Origin: Pseudomonas sp. F(2018) | GTDB taxonomy: Bacteria > Pseudomonadota > Gammaproteobacteria > Pseudomonadales > Pseudomonadaceae | Assembly: GCF_005508865.1 (NCBI RefSeq) | Contig: NZ_SCOM01000001.1 | Coordinates: forward strand, 496,001-560,000 | Length of the DNA: 64,000 nt | Direction: 5' to 3' | Shown: positions 47,426-56,139 of the stretch, one piece after another | How the letters are laid out: each line of letters opens with the position of its first letter | How positions within the stretch are numbered: the first letter of the stretch is position 1 | Position numbers and translations under genes: made by a program | Notes under the pieces: model-generated | Seen by the model: only the letters and a program-made list of their open reading frames with translations | The model's database searches: none | Told to the model about the DNA's origin: nothing

Positions 47426-48505
47426 TCAGCCGTTCTGTGCCCAGTTCTGTGGCAGGTTGATGAAGTCCACCAGCTCGCGCAGGCGCCCATGGTCGCGCGC
47501 GTTGAAGTGGAACGCCAGGCGGCGCAGGTCGAACAGCTCTGGCTCGTCACGCTCCTTCTCGCTGGCCGCCTGCTGCTGGTAGTCGCCGCTCAGGCACAGG
47601 TCGGCGAACTCCTTGTTCAGCACCCGCATGGCTGCCTCGCTCAGCGGGTGGTTCATGCGGATCACGAACTGGCCCTTGAGCCAGCGCGAGGAGTGGTAGT
47701 TGCGGTAGAAGCGGGCGATCTCCTGGCCGGCCTCCTCGGCGCTGTGGACCAGGCGCACCAGATGCATATCGCTGGGCAGAATGTAGTGGCGCTCCTGCAG
47801 TTGGTCGCGAATGACGCGCAACAGCTCGCCCCAGTAATTGCTGTCCGGCTCGTCGAGCAGAACGATGGGCACCAGCGGGCTCTTGCCGGTCTGCACCAGG
47901 GTCATCACTTCCAGCGCCTCATCCAGGGTGCCAAAGCCGCCGGGGCAGAGCACCAGGGCGTCGGCTTCCTTGACGAAGAACAGCTTGCGCAGGAAGAAGA
48001 AGTGGAACGACAGCAGGTTGCCGGTGCCATGCACGGTGGCGTTGGCGCCCTGCTCGAACGGCAGGGTGATGTTGAAACCCAGGCTGTTTTCCAGCCCGGC
48101 GCCCTCATGGGCGGCGGCCATCACGCCGCCACCGGCGCCGGTGACCACCATCAGGTCAAGGCGGGCCAGGGTACGGCCGAGGTCGCGGGCCAGGGCATAG
48201 ACGGGATGGTCGGTCGGCGTGCGGGCCGAACCGAAGACCGTGACCTTGCGCCGGCGCTTGAACTGTTCGAGCGTGCTGAAGGCCAGCTCCATCTCGCGCA
48301 GGGTCTGCAGCATGATCTTGGCGTCCCAGCGGTTGCGGTCGGCCTGGGCCATGCGGATCACGGTGGTGAGCATTTCCTGGTAGAGGGGCAGGTTGGGACT
48401 GTTGGCGGGAACCACGAGGGCGGCCAGCTCCTCCACTTTGCTGGTCAGATCGATGCCGCTGGTATGGAAGTGCCGGGACAGATAGTCATCCGGTTCATAA
48501 GGCAT
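47426..48505 (-). CDS. LOG-family nucleotide 5'-monophosphate nucleosidase-like protein
   Basis: The 359-residue protein contains the LOG/lysine-decarboxylase-like fold: VTVFGSARTPTDHP, VVTGAGGGVMAAAHEGAG and the signature CPGGFGTLDEALE. Short LOG proteins release cytokinin bases or ribose 5-phosphate from nucleotides; this longer form has N- and C-terminal extensions as in PpnN-like proteins. ATG 48505 has AAGGAG at six-base spacing; ATG 48511 directly abuts that site. The substrate is not determined. Confidence 0.85.
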   Translation of the reverse strand: MPYEPDDYLSRHFHTSGIDLTSKVEELAALVVPANSPNLPLYQEMLTTVIRMAQADRNRWDAKIMLQTLREMELAFSTLEQFKRRRKVTVFGSARTPTDHPVYALARDLGRTLARLDLMVVTGAGGGVMAAAHEGAGLENSLGFNITLPFEQGANATVHGTGNLLSFHFFFLRKLFFVKEADALVLCPGGFGTLDEALEVMTLVQTGKSPLVPIVLLDEPDSNYWGELLRVIRDQLQERHYILPSDMHLVRLVHSAEEAGQEIARFYRNYHSSRWLKGQFVIRMNHPLSEAAMRVLNKEFADLCLSGDYQQQAASEKERDEPELFDLRRLAFHFNARDHGRLRELVDFINLPQNWAQNG

Positions 48506-48709
48506 AGACATCTCCTTCTGCTGAGGCAGGCCCGCTGCCACTCCCTGCGGCGCCAGGCCCTGCTGAGAGTATGGCCCGCGGCATGACGCTTTGACGGGCG
48601 AAGAGGTGGCGCCGTTCGTCCGTTGAGAGTGAGCGGCGATGCACCTCTGATTTACTTGCAGGTAGCGATGCATGCGCCCGCCGTGGCGCCTGGAAAGGGA
48701 GGGGCAGGT

Positions 48710-48901
48710 ATGCCCAAGTTGACGCTGGAGGTGGATCTGGAGCTGTACCGCATGCTGGTGCGGGCGGCGCAAACCAACGATCTGAGCCTGGAAGAGGAAT
48801 GCTTGCGACGACTGGAGGGCGGGGTGCGCCGCTCCAGCTATATGCAGGCGCTGCTGGCCGAGCTCAGGGCCGACGGCGAGCAGCGACGCAGCAAGGGCTG
48901 A
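48710..48901 (+). CDS. Small hypothetical protein (63 aa), ribbon-helix-helix-like
   Basis: The protein begins MPKLTLEVDLELYRMLVRAA, with one predicted beta-strand and helices (SLEEECLRRLEGGVRRSSY), resembling the start of ribbon-helix-helix DNA-binding proteins but too short to be certain. GGGAGGGG lies nine bases upstream of ATG 48710. It converges on the PA3611-like gene with two bases between. Confidence 0.6.
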   Translation: MPKLTLEVDLELYRMLVRAAQTNDLSLEEECLRRLEGGVRRSSYMQALLAELRADGEQRRSKG

Positions 48902-48903
48902 GG

Positions 48904-49305
48904 TTACTGCAGGCCGCAGTCGGCCTTGGCGAAACGCTCGACGGCGACCGGACGGTTGCTCTTATATTCGCTGAACTGGTAGCGCAGCACCGCGCCACTG
49001 CCCAGCAGGCGCAGGTAGCCCTGGTTGTTGCACACGCTGGCTGCCAGTTGCTGGCGCACCGTATCCGGATTGGCGCGCATCTGCTGGGCGTGGCCCTGGC
49101 GCACGCTGAGATGATTGACCAGCTCGTTGCCTTCCACCGTATAGCCCTGATCGAGAATGTCCTCGTTGATCGCCCGTGGCGTGCCGGCGCTACTCTCCTT
49201 GGCGACCTGCTCGAGCATCTTGGTCAGCTCGTGTTCCTGCAGCGAGGCGGCCTGGGCGGCGGGCAGAAAAGCAGCGAGGGCGAACAGGGCGATAAGGCGG
49301 GGCAT
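48904..49305 (-). CDS. PA3611-like exported protein
   Basis: The 133-residue protein has signal peptide MPRLIALFALAAFLPAAQA and a mature domain with the recognisable PA3611 family sequence TPRAINEDILDQGYTVEGNE and NPDTVRQQLAASVCNNQGYL. PA3611 of P. aeruginosa was described as a quorum-sensing-regulated virulence-associated protein; the molecular role is unclear. Two Cys (in SVCNN and ADCGL) may form a disulfide. CTGGAG precedes the start. Confidence 0.85.
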   Translation of the reverse strand: MPRLIALFALAAFLPAAQAASLQEHELTKMLEQVAKESSAGTPRAINEDILDQGYTVEGNELVNHLSVRQGHAQQMRANPDTVRQQLAASVCNNQGYLRLLGSGAVLRYQFSEYKSNRPVAVERFAKADCGLQ

Positions 49306-49427
49306 GGTGATCTCCAGATAAACGATGCTGCCTTCGACCGGTGCTCCTTGCCCGGGTTCAGCAGGTGGCCATCTTACTCCCTGCCGACGGCGAGAGTAGA
49401 CTGCGCGCCTTTCCCGTGGAGTCCGTC

Positions 49428-50141
49428 ATGAGCCATGCCGTCGCCCGCCTGCGCGCCGAGCGCCTGGCGCGCAGCCTCAAGCCCTTCGTGTCCCGTGGCT
49501 CGCGCTCCGAGCGTTGCCCCGGCTGTCGGGTGATCCCCAGCTACTGCCTGTGTGCCTGGCGGCCAAAAGTCGAAGTGCAGGCCGGCGTGTGCCTGCTGAT
49601 GTACGACGTGGAGGCGCTTAAGCCGAGCAATACCGGCTGGCTGATCGCCGATCTGGTGGTCGACACCCACGCCTTCGGCTGGCAGCGCACCGCGGTCGAT
49701 CCGCGCCTGCTGGCGCTGCTGGACGATCCGCAATACGCGCCTTGCGTGGTGTTTCCTGGCGAGTACGCCGAGCCCGAGCGGGTGATCGAGGAGTTGCCGC
49801 CGCTGGCGACGGGCAAGCGGCCGCTGTTCATCCTGCTCGACGCCACCTGGACCGAGGCGCGCAAGATGTTCCGCAAGAGTCCCTATCTGAACCGTTTCCC
49901 GGTGCTCAGCCTGAAGCCGGAGCAGCTGTCGCGCTATCGCCTGCGCCGGTCCAAGCGCGACGAGCACCTGTGCACCGCCGAGGTGGCCGCGCTGTGTCTG
50001 GAACTGGCCGGCGAGTCGCAGGCGGCGGTGGCGCTGGATGCCTGGCTGGATCTGTTCACCGAGCATTACCTGGGCGCCAAGCACCGCCGCGTGCTGGATG
50101 AGCAGAGCCCGGCACATCAGGCGCTCAAACCTTTCCTGTGA
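49428..50141 (+). CDS. tapT: tRNA-uridine aminocarboxypropyltransferase (DTW domain)
   Basis: The 237-residue DTW-domain enzyme adds the 3-amino-3-carboxypropyl group from SAM to U47 of tRNA. It carries a zinc-type cluster CPGCRVIPSYCLC near residue 30, FPGEYAEPERVIEELPP, and the DTW-region motif LLDATWTEARKM. ATG 49428 gives the family start MSHAVARLRAERLARS. Confidence 0.88.
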   Translation: MSHAVARLRAERLARSLKPFVSRGSRSERCPGCRVIPSYCLCAWRPKVEVQAGVCLLMYDVEALKPSNTGWLIADLVVDTHAFGWQRTAVDPRLLALLDDPQYAPCVVFPGEYAEPERVIEELPPLATGKRPLFILLDATWTEARKMFRKSPYLNRFPVLSLKPEQLSRYRLRRSKRDEHLCTAEVAALCLELAGESQAAVALDAWLDLFTEHYLGAKHRRVLDEQSPAHQALKPFL

Positions 50142-50214
50142 ATTCCTCGGAACCCGTTCAGGGCCTAGCGGGCTAGAAGAGCCAGGCCAGGCGGCGAAGG
50201 AGCGAGGGCGCGAA

Positions 50215-50231
50215 GTTTACATAGGGTAAAC
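50215..50231. repeat. Short extragenic palindrome
   Basis: GTTTAC-ATAGG-GTAAAC sits in a longer GC-rich stretch (GGGCGCGAA...CGAGCGCC also pairs). Such GTTTAC...GTAAAC elements recur between genes in pseudomonads. Confidence 0.5.
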
Positions 50232-50293
50232 GAGCGCCTGAGCCCCTTCTCCAACAACCCATGGCCGACGCGCAGCAGGCCTTGGATAGGTTC

Positions 50294-51175
50294 TCAGGCC
50301 TTCTTCGGCCACAGCTGGGCCAGCAGCATGCCGGCGAACATCAGCGCGCAGCCGAAGTAGCCCTTCAGCGCCAGCGCCTCGCCGAGCAGCAGGGCGCCGG
50401 CGATGGCGGCGAACACCGCCTCCAGCGAGAGGATGATGGCGGCGTGGGAGGCGATGGCATGTTTCTGTGCCACCACCTGCAGGGTGAAACCGACGGCCAC
50501 GCCGAGCAGGCCGCCATAGAGAATGGCCGGGCCGGCGGCGAGAATCGCGTCCAGGCGGATTTCCTCGAACACCACCGCCAGGATCAGGCTGAGTAGCGCG
50601 CAGGTGGCAAATTGCAGCAGAGCCAGGCGCAGCGGGTCATGGCGGCTGGCGAAGAAGCTCACCAGCAGCACGTGCACACCCCAGACGAAGGCGCCGGCCA
50701 GTTGCAGCCAGTCGCCGGAAGCCACCTGGAAGCCTTCGCCGACGCTGAGCAGGAACATGCCCGCCACCGCCAGGCCGGCCCCCAGCCAGGTACCGGTGCC
50801 GGTGCGGTGACCGATGAACAGACCGAGCAGCGGCACCACGATGACGTAGAGTCCGGTAATGAAGCCGGAGTTGGTCACGCTGGTGAACAGCAGGCCGACC
50901 TGCTGCAGGTTGATCCCCAGCGACAGCGCCAGGCCCATGGCCAGGCCGCCGAACAGCAGGCCACGATTGAGCGGGGCGGGCTTGTGCGCGCTATCGCGGC
51001 TGCCTAGCCAAAGTACCAGTGGCAGCAGGGCCAGGGTGGCGAGGGCGAAGCGCAGGCCGGTATAGAGGAAGGGACCGATGGCATCCATGCCCAGGCGCTG
51101 GGCGACGAAGGCGGAACCCCAGATCATCGCGGTCAGCAGCATCAACAGATCGGCGCGCAGGGCTTGGCTTCGCAT
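50294..51175 (-). CDS. DMT-superfamily transporter (EamA domains)
   Basis: The 293-residue protein has ten hydrophobic segments in two EamA repeats, with the typical starts LLMLLTAMIWGSAFVAQRLG and GAFVWGVHVLLVSFFA. Substrates of this family are metabolites and amino acids; none can be named. ATG 51175 gives the usual N-terminus (MRSQALRADLLML); the upstream part of the frame is antisense leader. It is divergent from the erdR-like gene. Confidence 0.9.
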   Translation of the reverse strand: MRSQALRADLLMLLTAMIWGSAFVAQRLGMDAIGPFLYTGLRFALATLALLPLVLWLGSRDSAHKPAPLNRGLLFGGLAMGLALSLGINLQQVGLLFTSVTNSGFITGLYVIVVPLLGLFIGHRTGTGTWLGAGLAVAGMFLLSVGEGFQVASGDWLQLAGAFVWGVHVLLVSFFASRHDPLRLALLQFATCALLSLILAVVFEEIRLDAILAAGPAILYGGLLGVAVGFTLQVVAQKHAIASHAAIILSLEAVFAAIAGALLLGEALALKGYFGCALMFAGMLLAQLWPKKA

Positions 51176-51299
51176 GGTGCATCTCGGCAGGAAAAGCTGG
51201 CGACTTTGCCGCAAAGCAGGGAACTTGACCACCCCGTCACGGCTCGGCATGCTGGGCGCCGCCTCGCTAGCCAGCTCGACAACAACAACAGGAAAGCAC

Positions 51300-51950
51300 A
51301 TGGCCGCTTACGAGATTCTCATCGCCGACGACCATCCCCTGTTTCGCAGCGCCCTGCAGCAGGCGCTGACCCTGGGCCTGGGCCCGGATGTGCGCCTGGT
51401 CGAGGCGGCCAGCATCGCCGAGCTGGAAGCCTGCCTGGGTGAGAAGAGCGACTGGGACCTGGTCCTGCTCGATCTGAACATGCCTGGCGCCTACGGCTTT
51501 TCCGGCCTGGTGCTGCTGCGCGGCCAGTACCCGCAGATCCCGGTGGTGATGATCTCGGCCCAGGAAGAGGCGGCCGTAGTGGCGCGCTCCCGCGAGTTCG
51601 GCGCCAGCGGTTTCATTCCCAAGTCGAGTTCGCTGGAGACCATCCAGCAGGCCGTGCGCCAGGTGCTGGACGGCGATGCCTGGTGGCCGCCGCAGGCGTT
51701 CGCCGCGGTCAGCGTGTCGGCCGAGGCCAAGGCCGCCAGCGCCGGCCTGGCCAGCCTGACGCCGCAACAGTTCCGTGTGCTGACCATGGTCTGCGAGGGG
51801 CTGCTGAACAAGCAGATCGCCTTCGAGCTGAGCGTGTCGGAAGCCACCATCAAGGCTCACGTCACCGCCATCTTCCGCAAGCTGGGCGTGCGCACCCGTA
51901 CCCAGGCGGCGCTGTTGCTGCAGCAGATGGAATCGATTCCCGGGCAATGA
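51300..51950 (+). CDS. erdR: LuxR-type response regulator, ErdR-like
   Basis: The 216-residue regulator has a receiver domain (ILIADDHPLFRSAL, phospho-Asp in LVLLDLNMPGAYG, Lys in FIPKSSS) and a C-terminal LuxR helix-turn-helix (SLTPQQFRVLTMVCEGLLNKQIAFELSV region). It lies upstream of dgkA as PA3604 (ErdR, control of ethanol and acetate metabolism) does in PAO1. No sensor kinase is adjacent. AGGAAAG precedes ATG 51300. Confidence 0.88.
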   Translation: MAAYEILIADDHPLFRSALQQALTLGLGPDVRLVEAASIAELEACLGEKSDWDLVLLDLNMPGAYGFSGLVLLRGQYPQIPVVMISAQEEAAVVARSREFGASGFIPKSSSLETIQQAVRQVLDGDAWWPPQAFAAVSVSAEAKAASAGLASLTPQQFRVLTMVCEGLLNKQIAFELSVSEATIKAHVTAIFRKLGVRTRTQAALLLQQMESIPGQ

Positions 51951-52020
51951 GCCCTTCACGCATTTTTGACGGTGCGGCCTCTAAGGTGCCGACCCTCATT
52001 GCACAGGACAGTAGTTCTTC

Positions 52021-52386
52021 ATGTCGCCATTCAAGGGCCAGACCGGCCTGAAACGTATCCTCAACGCCGCCGGCTATTCCTTCGACGGCCTGCGTGCGGC
52101 CTTCACCGGCGAAGCCGCCTTCCGCCAGCTGGTGCTGCTCAACGTGGTCCTGGTGCCGCTGGCCTTCTGGCTCGATGTCAGTCCTGTGGAGCGAGCGCTG
52201 ATGGTGGCGGTGAGCATGCTGTCGCTGATCGTCGAGCTGCTCAATTCGGCGATCGAGGCGGCCATCGACCGCATCTCCCTGGATCGCCATCCGCTGTCGA
52301 AGAACGCCAAGGACATGGGCAGCGCCGCGCAACTCACTTCGCTGGCGCTGATCACCCTGGTCTGGGCGATCATTCTGATCGGCTGA
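52021..52386 (+). CDS. dgkA: Diacylglycerol kinase
   Basis: The 121-residue integral membrane kinase has three transmembrane helices and the DgkA signature VELLNSAIEAAIDRIS with catalytic Glu. The following motif KNAKDMGSAAQL is also intact. It recycles diacylglycerol to phosphatidate. Placement after the erdR-like gene matches PA3603. Confidence 0.97.
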   Translation: MSPFKGQTGLKRILNAAGYSFDGLRAAFTGEAAFRQLVLLNVVLVPLAFWLDVSPVERALMVAVSMLSLIVELLNSAIEAAIDRISLDRHPLSKNAKDMGSAAQLTSLALITLVWAIILIG

Positions 52387-52416
52387 GGCCGATCTCCGCC
52401 CGGACGCTGGTCCGGG

Positions 52417-53748
52417 TTAAAGAACCCCAGCCTTCTTCCAGGCCAGATAACGCCCGACCAGTTCCGGTCCCAGCTCGTTCGGCCTGGCATCCAGCACTGG
52501 CACGCCGTGGGCGAGCAGGCGCTCGTGCAGGCCGGCGCGAGCGTTCAGGTAGTCGATCGTGCCGCAGTAGGCCAGGGCCTGCTCGTAGTCCTGCACCTGG
52601 GTGTGGCGCAGGCGATCCAGCACTTCTTCCCGCAGGCTGGCGATCAGCACGCGGTGCTGGCGGCCCAGGCGCTTGACCGCGCCGAGCAGCTCCTCGTCGT
52701 CCTCGTCGCGCAGGTTGGTCACCAGCACCACCAGGGCGCGGCGGCGCTGACGGGCGAGCAGGGCGTTGATCGCCGCCGCGTAGTCGGCCGGACGGCGGGT
52801 GCTGTCGAGGGCGTACACGGCGTTGAGCAGGCTGCTGATATGGGCCTGCCCCTTGACCGGTGCGACGTACTGGTCCTGATCGCCGGCAAAGGTCGCCAGG
52901 CCCACCGCGTCGCCCTGGCGCAGGGCCACGTAGCTGAGCAGCAGGCAGGCGTTGAGGGCGTGGTCGAAGTGCGACAGCTCGTCGTCCTGGCTGCGCATGC
53001 GGCGGCCGCAGTCGATCAGGAAGACGATCTGCTGGTCGCGTTCGTCCTGGTACTCGCGAGCGATCGGCGTGCGCTTGCGCGCGGTGGCCTTCCAGTCGAT
53101 CTGGCGCAGGGTGTCGCCGTCACGAAATTCGCGTAGCTGGTGGAACTCCAGACCGAGGCCGCGGCGTTGGCGCTGGCGCACGCCCATCTGGCTGAGCCAG
53201 TCGTCCACGGCCATCAACTGGGCGCCATAGAGGCGGGCGAAGTCCGGGTAGACGCGGGTCTCGCTGGTCTGGTCGATAAAACGGCGCGACTGCCACAGGC
53301 GCAGCGGGCTGGGCAGCAGCAGCTCGCAGCGCGGGAAGCGGAAGTGCCCGCGCTTGAGCGGGCGCACCCGATAGCCGAATTCGGTCTGCTCACCCGGATG
53401 CAACTCCACCTGCTGCGGCAGGAACTCGAAGTCCATGTGCTCGGGCAGATGGTCGAAGGCCTGCACCGCCAGAGCCTGGCGATAGTCGTGGTGCAGGGTC
53501 AGGCGCACCTCGCTCCAGCGTCCCAGTGGCAGGTTGCCCGGCAGCTGGCGCTCCAGACGCGGCGACGGCAGACGGCGCAGCCAGGCGGCATCCAGACCGG
53601 CGATCAGCAGCAGCGCCAGCAGCAGGCCCCACCACAGCGGCTGCAGGGTCTGCGGCAGCTTGATGCCGAGCAGCGGCAGCGTGCCGAGGACGATGGCCAG
53701 GGCCAGCAGGCCACCGAGCAGGCCGAGGAACAGGCGGGATGGCTTCAT
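52417..53748 (-). CDS. DUF58 domain protein of a MoxR operon
   Basis: The 443-residue protein has two N-terminal transmembrane helices and a periplasmic/cytosolic body. The DUF58 core reads GLEFHQLREFRDGDTLRQID-WKATARK, and a VWA-like segment follows (VFLIDCGRRM). Such proteins accompany MoxR ATPases. ATG 53748 gives MKPSRLFLGLLGG; the longer frame upstream is spurious. Ten bases separate it from the MoxR gene. Confidence 0.88.
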   Translation of the reverse strand: MKPSRLFLGLLGGLLALAIVLGTLPLLGIKLPQTLQPLWWGLLLALLLIAGLDAAWLRRLPSPRLERQLPGNLPLGRWSEVRLTLHHDYRQALAVQAFDHLPEHMDFEFLPQQVELHPGEQTEFGYRVRPLKRGHFRFPRCELLLPSPLRLWQSRRFIDQTSETRVYPDFARLYGAQLMAVDDWLSQMGVRQRQRRGLGLEFHQLREFRDGDTLRQIDWKATARKRTPIAREYQDERDQQIVFLIDCGRRMRSQDDELSHFDHALNACLLLSYVALRQGDAVGLATFAGDQDQYVAPVKGQAHISSLLNAVYALDSTRRPADYAAAINALLARQRRRALVVLVTNLRDEDDEELLGAVKRLGRQHRVLIASLREEVLDRLRHTQVQDYEQALAYCGTIDYLNARAGLHERLLAHGVPVLDARPNELGPELVGRYLAWKKAGVL

Positions 53749-53758
53749 GCGTTGGCGA

Positions 53759-54829
53759 TCACAGGCGCGGCGCCGGAACCTGGTCGAGCAGCTGCTGCAG
53801 CACCTGATCCACCGACAGCCCCTCGATATCCAGCTCCGGCGCCAGGCGCACGCGGTGGCGCAGCACGGCCAGGGCGCAGGCCTTGACGTCGTCCGGCACC
53901 ACGAAGTCGCCGCCGCGCAGCAGGGCGCGGGCACGGCCGCCACGCACCAGGGCGATGGAGGCACGCGGGCCGGCGCCCATGGCCAGGCCCGGCCAGCTGC
54001 GGGTGGCGCGAGCCAGGCGCACGGCGTAGTCGAGCACCTGGTCGTCGATCGGCAGGTCGCTGGCGATCTTCTGCAAGGCCAGGACGTCCTTGGCCTGCAG
54101 CAGAGTGCGCAGCGGCGCCACTTCGAGCATGTCGGCCTTGGCCGAGCGGGTCACCTGGCGTACCAGGCTCAGCTCCTCGTCGGCCTGCGGGTAGTCCATG
54201 CGCAGCTTGAGCATGAAACGGTCCAGCTCGGCTTCCGGCAGCGGGTAGGTGCCCTCCTGCTCGATGGGGTTCTGCGTGGCCAGCACCAGGAACGGCTGCG
54301 GCACCGGCATGGCGCGGCCCTCCAGGGTGATCTGGCGCTCCTGCATCACCTCAAGCAGGGCGGCCTGGGTCTTGGCCGGCGCGCGGTTGATCTCGTCCGC
54401 CAGCAGCAGGTTGGTGAAGGCGGGGCCCTTGCGCAGCTTGAACTGCTCGGTCTGCAGGTCGTACACGGCGTGTCCGGTGACGTCGCTGGGCATCAGGTCC
54501 GGGGTGAACTGGATGCGCGCGAACTCGCCACCGAAGCACTTGGCCAGGGCGCGCACCAGCAGGGTCTTGCCCAGCCCCGGCACGCCCTCGACCAATACGT
54601 GGCCGCCGGCGATCAGCGCGGTGAGCACGTCGTCCACCACCGCGCGCTGGCCGACCACGGCCTTCTGCAGCTCCAGGCGCAGGGCCTGGAGCATCTGGCT
54701 GGCGCGCTGGCGCTGCTGGCCGGCAGGGTTGGCGGGAGTCGCGGCGGCTACGGCCGGTGCGACAGGGGCTTCGACCTGAGCCGCGGGTGCTTCGGGATTG
54801 GTGCTGGGTTGCTGCGGAATTTCGCTCAT
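53759..54829 (-). CDS. MoxR-family AAA+ ATPase
   Basis: The 356-residue ATPase has a Pro/Ala-rich N-terminal tail of about 35 residues and then the MoxR core: Walker A EGVPGLGKTLLVRA, Walker B NLLLADEINRAPAKTQ, sensor 1 LATQNPIEQEGTYPLPEAE. MoxR proteins act as chaperone-like remodelers for neighbouring membrane/VWA proteins. The start overlaps the upstream DUF4350 stop by 4 bases. It is in the middle of a six-gene operon. Confidence 0.93.
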   Translation of the reverse strand: MSEIPQQPSTNPEAPAAQVEAPVAPAVAAATPANPAGQQRQRASQMLQALRLELQKAVVGQRAVVDDVLTALIAGGHVLVEGVPGLGKTLLVRALAKCFGGEFARIQFTPDLMPSDVTGHAVYDLQTEQFKLRKGPAFTNLLLADEINRAPAKTQAALLEVMQERQITLEGRAMPVPQPFLVLATQNPIEQEGTYPLPEAELDRFMLKLRMDYPQADEELSLVRQVTRSAKADMLEVAPLRTLLQAKDVLALQKIASDLPIDDQVLDYAVRLARATRSWPGLAMGAGPRASIALVRGGRARALLRGGDFVVPDDVKACALAVLRHRVRLAPELDIEGLSVDQVLQQLLDQVPAPRL

Positions 54830-56139
54830 AGGGCATTCCTGAGAGTTTGCAGGTTGGCGACCTGGCGGGTGAAGTCGGCGGCGGACAGACGCTGGGTCGG
54901 CAGCGGGCGCATGGCTGCGCTGACGGCGCCACTGGGTAGACGGGTGAGGCGACCGAGCACCTGCCACTGTTCGGCGACGGGCAGGCGTTCGAAACCGGGG
55001 TGGCGGTGACGGGCGCGGCGCAGGATGTCGCGCTGCAGGTTGCTCAGCAGGTGCTGCTGGCCGGCGCGGCGCAGCAGGAAGTCGGCGGCGGCGCGCAGGT
55101 GTTCTTCGAGCTGGCGACGGGTGTGGGTCGGTGCCGCCAGCAGCGGGCCGTGGCGCATGCCGACATGCCACAGCAGCAGGGCGATCAGCAGGGCCAGGGC
55201 GGCGAGGGCGGCGGGGTAGTGCTTGAACAGCTGGCTGAACAGGTCGGCGCGCTCGGTGCTGTAGACCAGGGTCACGGCGCTGTCCTGGCTCAGGTACCAG
55301 AGCAGCCAGGCGTTGTCGTAATCGCCGATGCTGTGGTTCTGCCACAGCCAGGCGTCCGTCACCACGGTGACCAGGCCCTCGCCATGCTCCAGCTGCAGCA
55401 TGTGGGTGGCGTCGCCACTGTTGGCCCAGGCATAGGCGCGGTTCTCGGTGTCCAGCAGGTGGAAGCCGGTGTCGAACTCGACGTAGGCCGGCGCTTCCTC
55501 GTTCTCCAGGTAGATCTTGGTCAGCTCGGGGTAGCGATCTTCCTCGCTCTCTTCCTCGCTGGCTTCGGATTGCTCGGGCTGCTCGTCATCGGCGGCATCG
55601 ACATCGCTTTCCAGTTCGACTTCGGACTCGGCGTCGACATCCAGCTCCTCGTCGTCGACAGCCGATTCGTCGTCGCCGGCCTCGGCTCCGGCGTCCTCGC
55701 TGTCCTCGTCTTCATCCTCTTCGTAGGTGCTGCTCTGCTGCACGCCGAGGCTGTCCAGCAGCATGTCGCCGCTGCGGCCTTCTTCCTCGTCCCAGACCTC
55801 TTCGGCGACGAACACCAGGTGGCCGCCCTTGGCGGCCCAGTCCAGCACCAGCTTGGCCTGGCGAGGCGTCATGTTGTGGCGCGGGCCGAGCAGCATCAGG
55901 GTCTGCCCGGCCGAGGGCAGGCCGTTGAGTGCATCCAGGCCATCGGCACGTTTGACGCTGATCTTCTGCTGGCGCAGGAACATCTCCGCGGCCAGGTAAT
56001 CGTTGGCGCGGGCCTCGGGGGCGGGGCCGTGTTCGAGGGTTTCCTCGTAGGGCTGCAGTTGCTGCACGGCAAGCAGGGCGAGCCAGCCGAGTGCGATCAG
56101 CAGGATGCCGCCGAGGGCGATCTTCAGCGGGCGGCTCAT
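54826..56139 (-). CDS. DUF4350 domain membrane protein with acidic insert
   Basis: The 437-residue protein has an N-terminal membrane anchor (IALGGILLIALGWLALLAV), a DUF4350 domain (NDYLAAEMFLRQQ, LLGPRHNMTPRQAKLVLDW) and a second helix (AALAALALLIALLLWHVGM) with a basic C-terminal tail. Residues about 138-205 are an Asp/Glu/Ser-rich low-complexity segment inserted in the periplasmic domain. It overlaps both neighbours by 4 bases. Confidence 0.85.
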   Translation of the reverse strand: MSRPLKIALGGILLIALGWLALLAVQQLQPYEETLEHGPAPEARANDYLAAEMFLRQQKISVKRADGLDALNGLPSAGQTLMLLGPRHNMTPRQAKLVLDWAAKGGHLVFVAEEVWDEEEGRSGDMLLDSLGVQQSSTYEEDEDEDSEDAGAEAGDDESAVDDEELDVDAESEVELESDVDAADDEQPEQSEASEEESEEDRYPELTKIYLENEEAPAYVEFDTGFHLLDTENRAYAWANSGDATHMLQLEHGEGLVTVVTDAWLWQNHSIGDYDNAWLLWYLSQDSAVTLVYSTERADLFSQLFKHYPAALAALALLIALLLWHVGMRHGPLLAAPTHTRRQLEEHLRAAADFLLRRAGQQHLLSNLQRDILRRARHRHPGFERLPVAEQWQVLGRLTRLPSGAVSAAMRPLPTQRLSAADFTRQVANLQTLRNAL

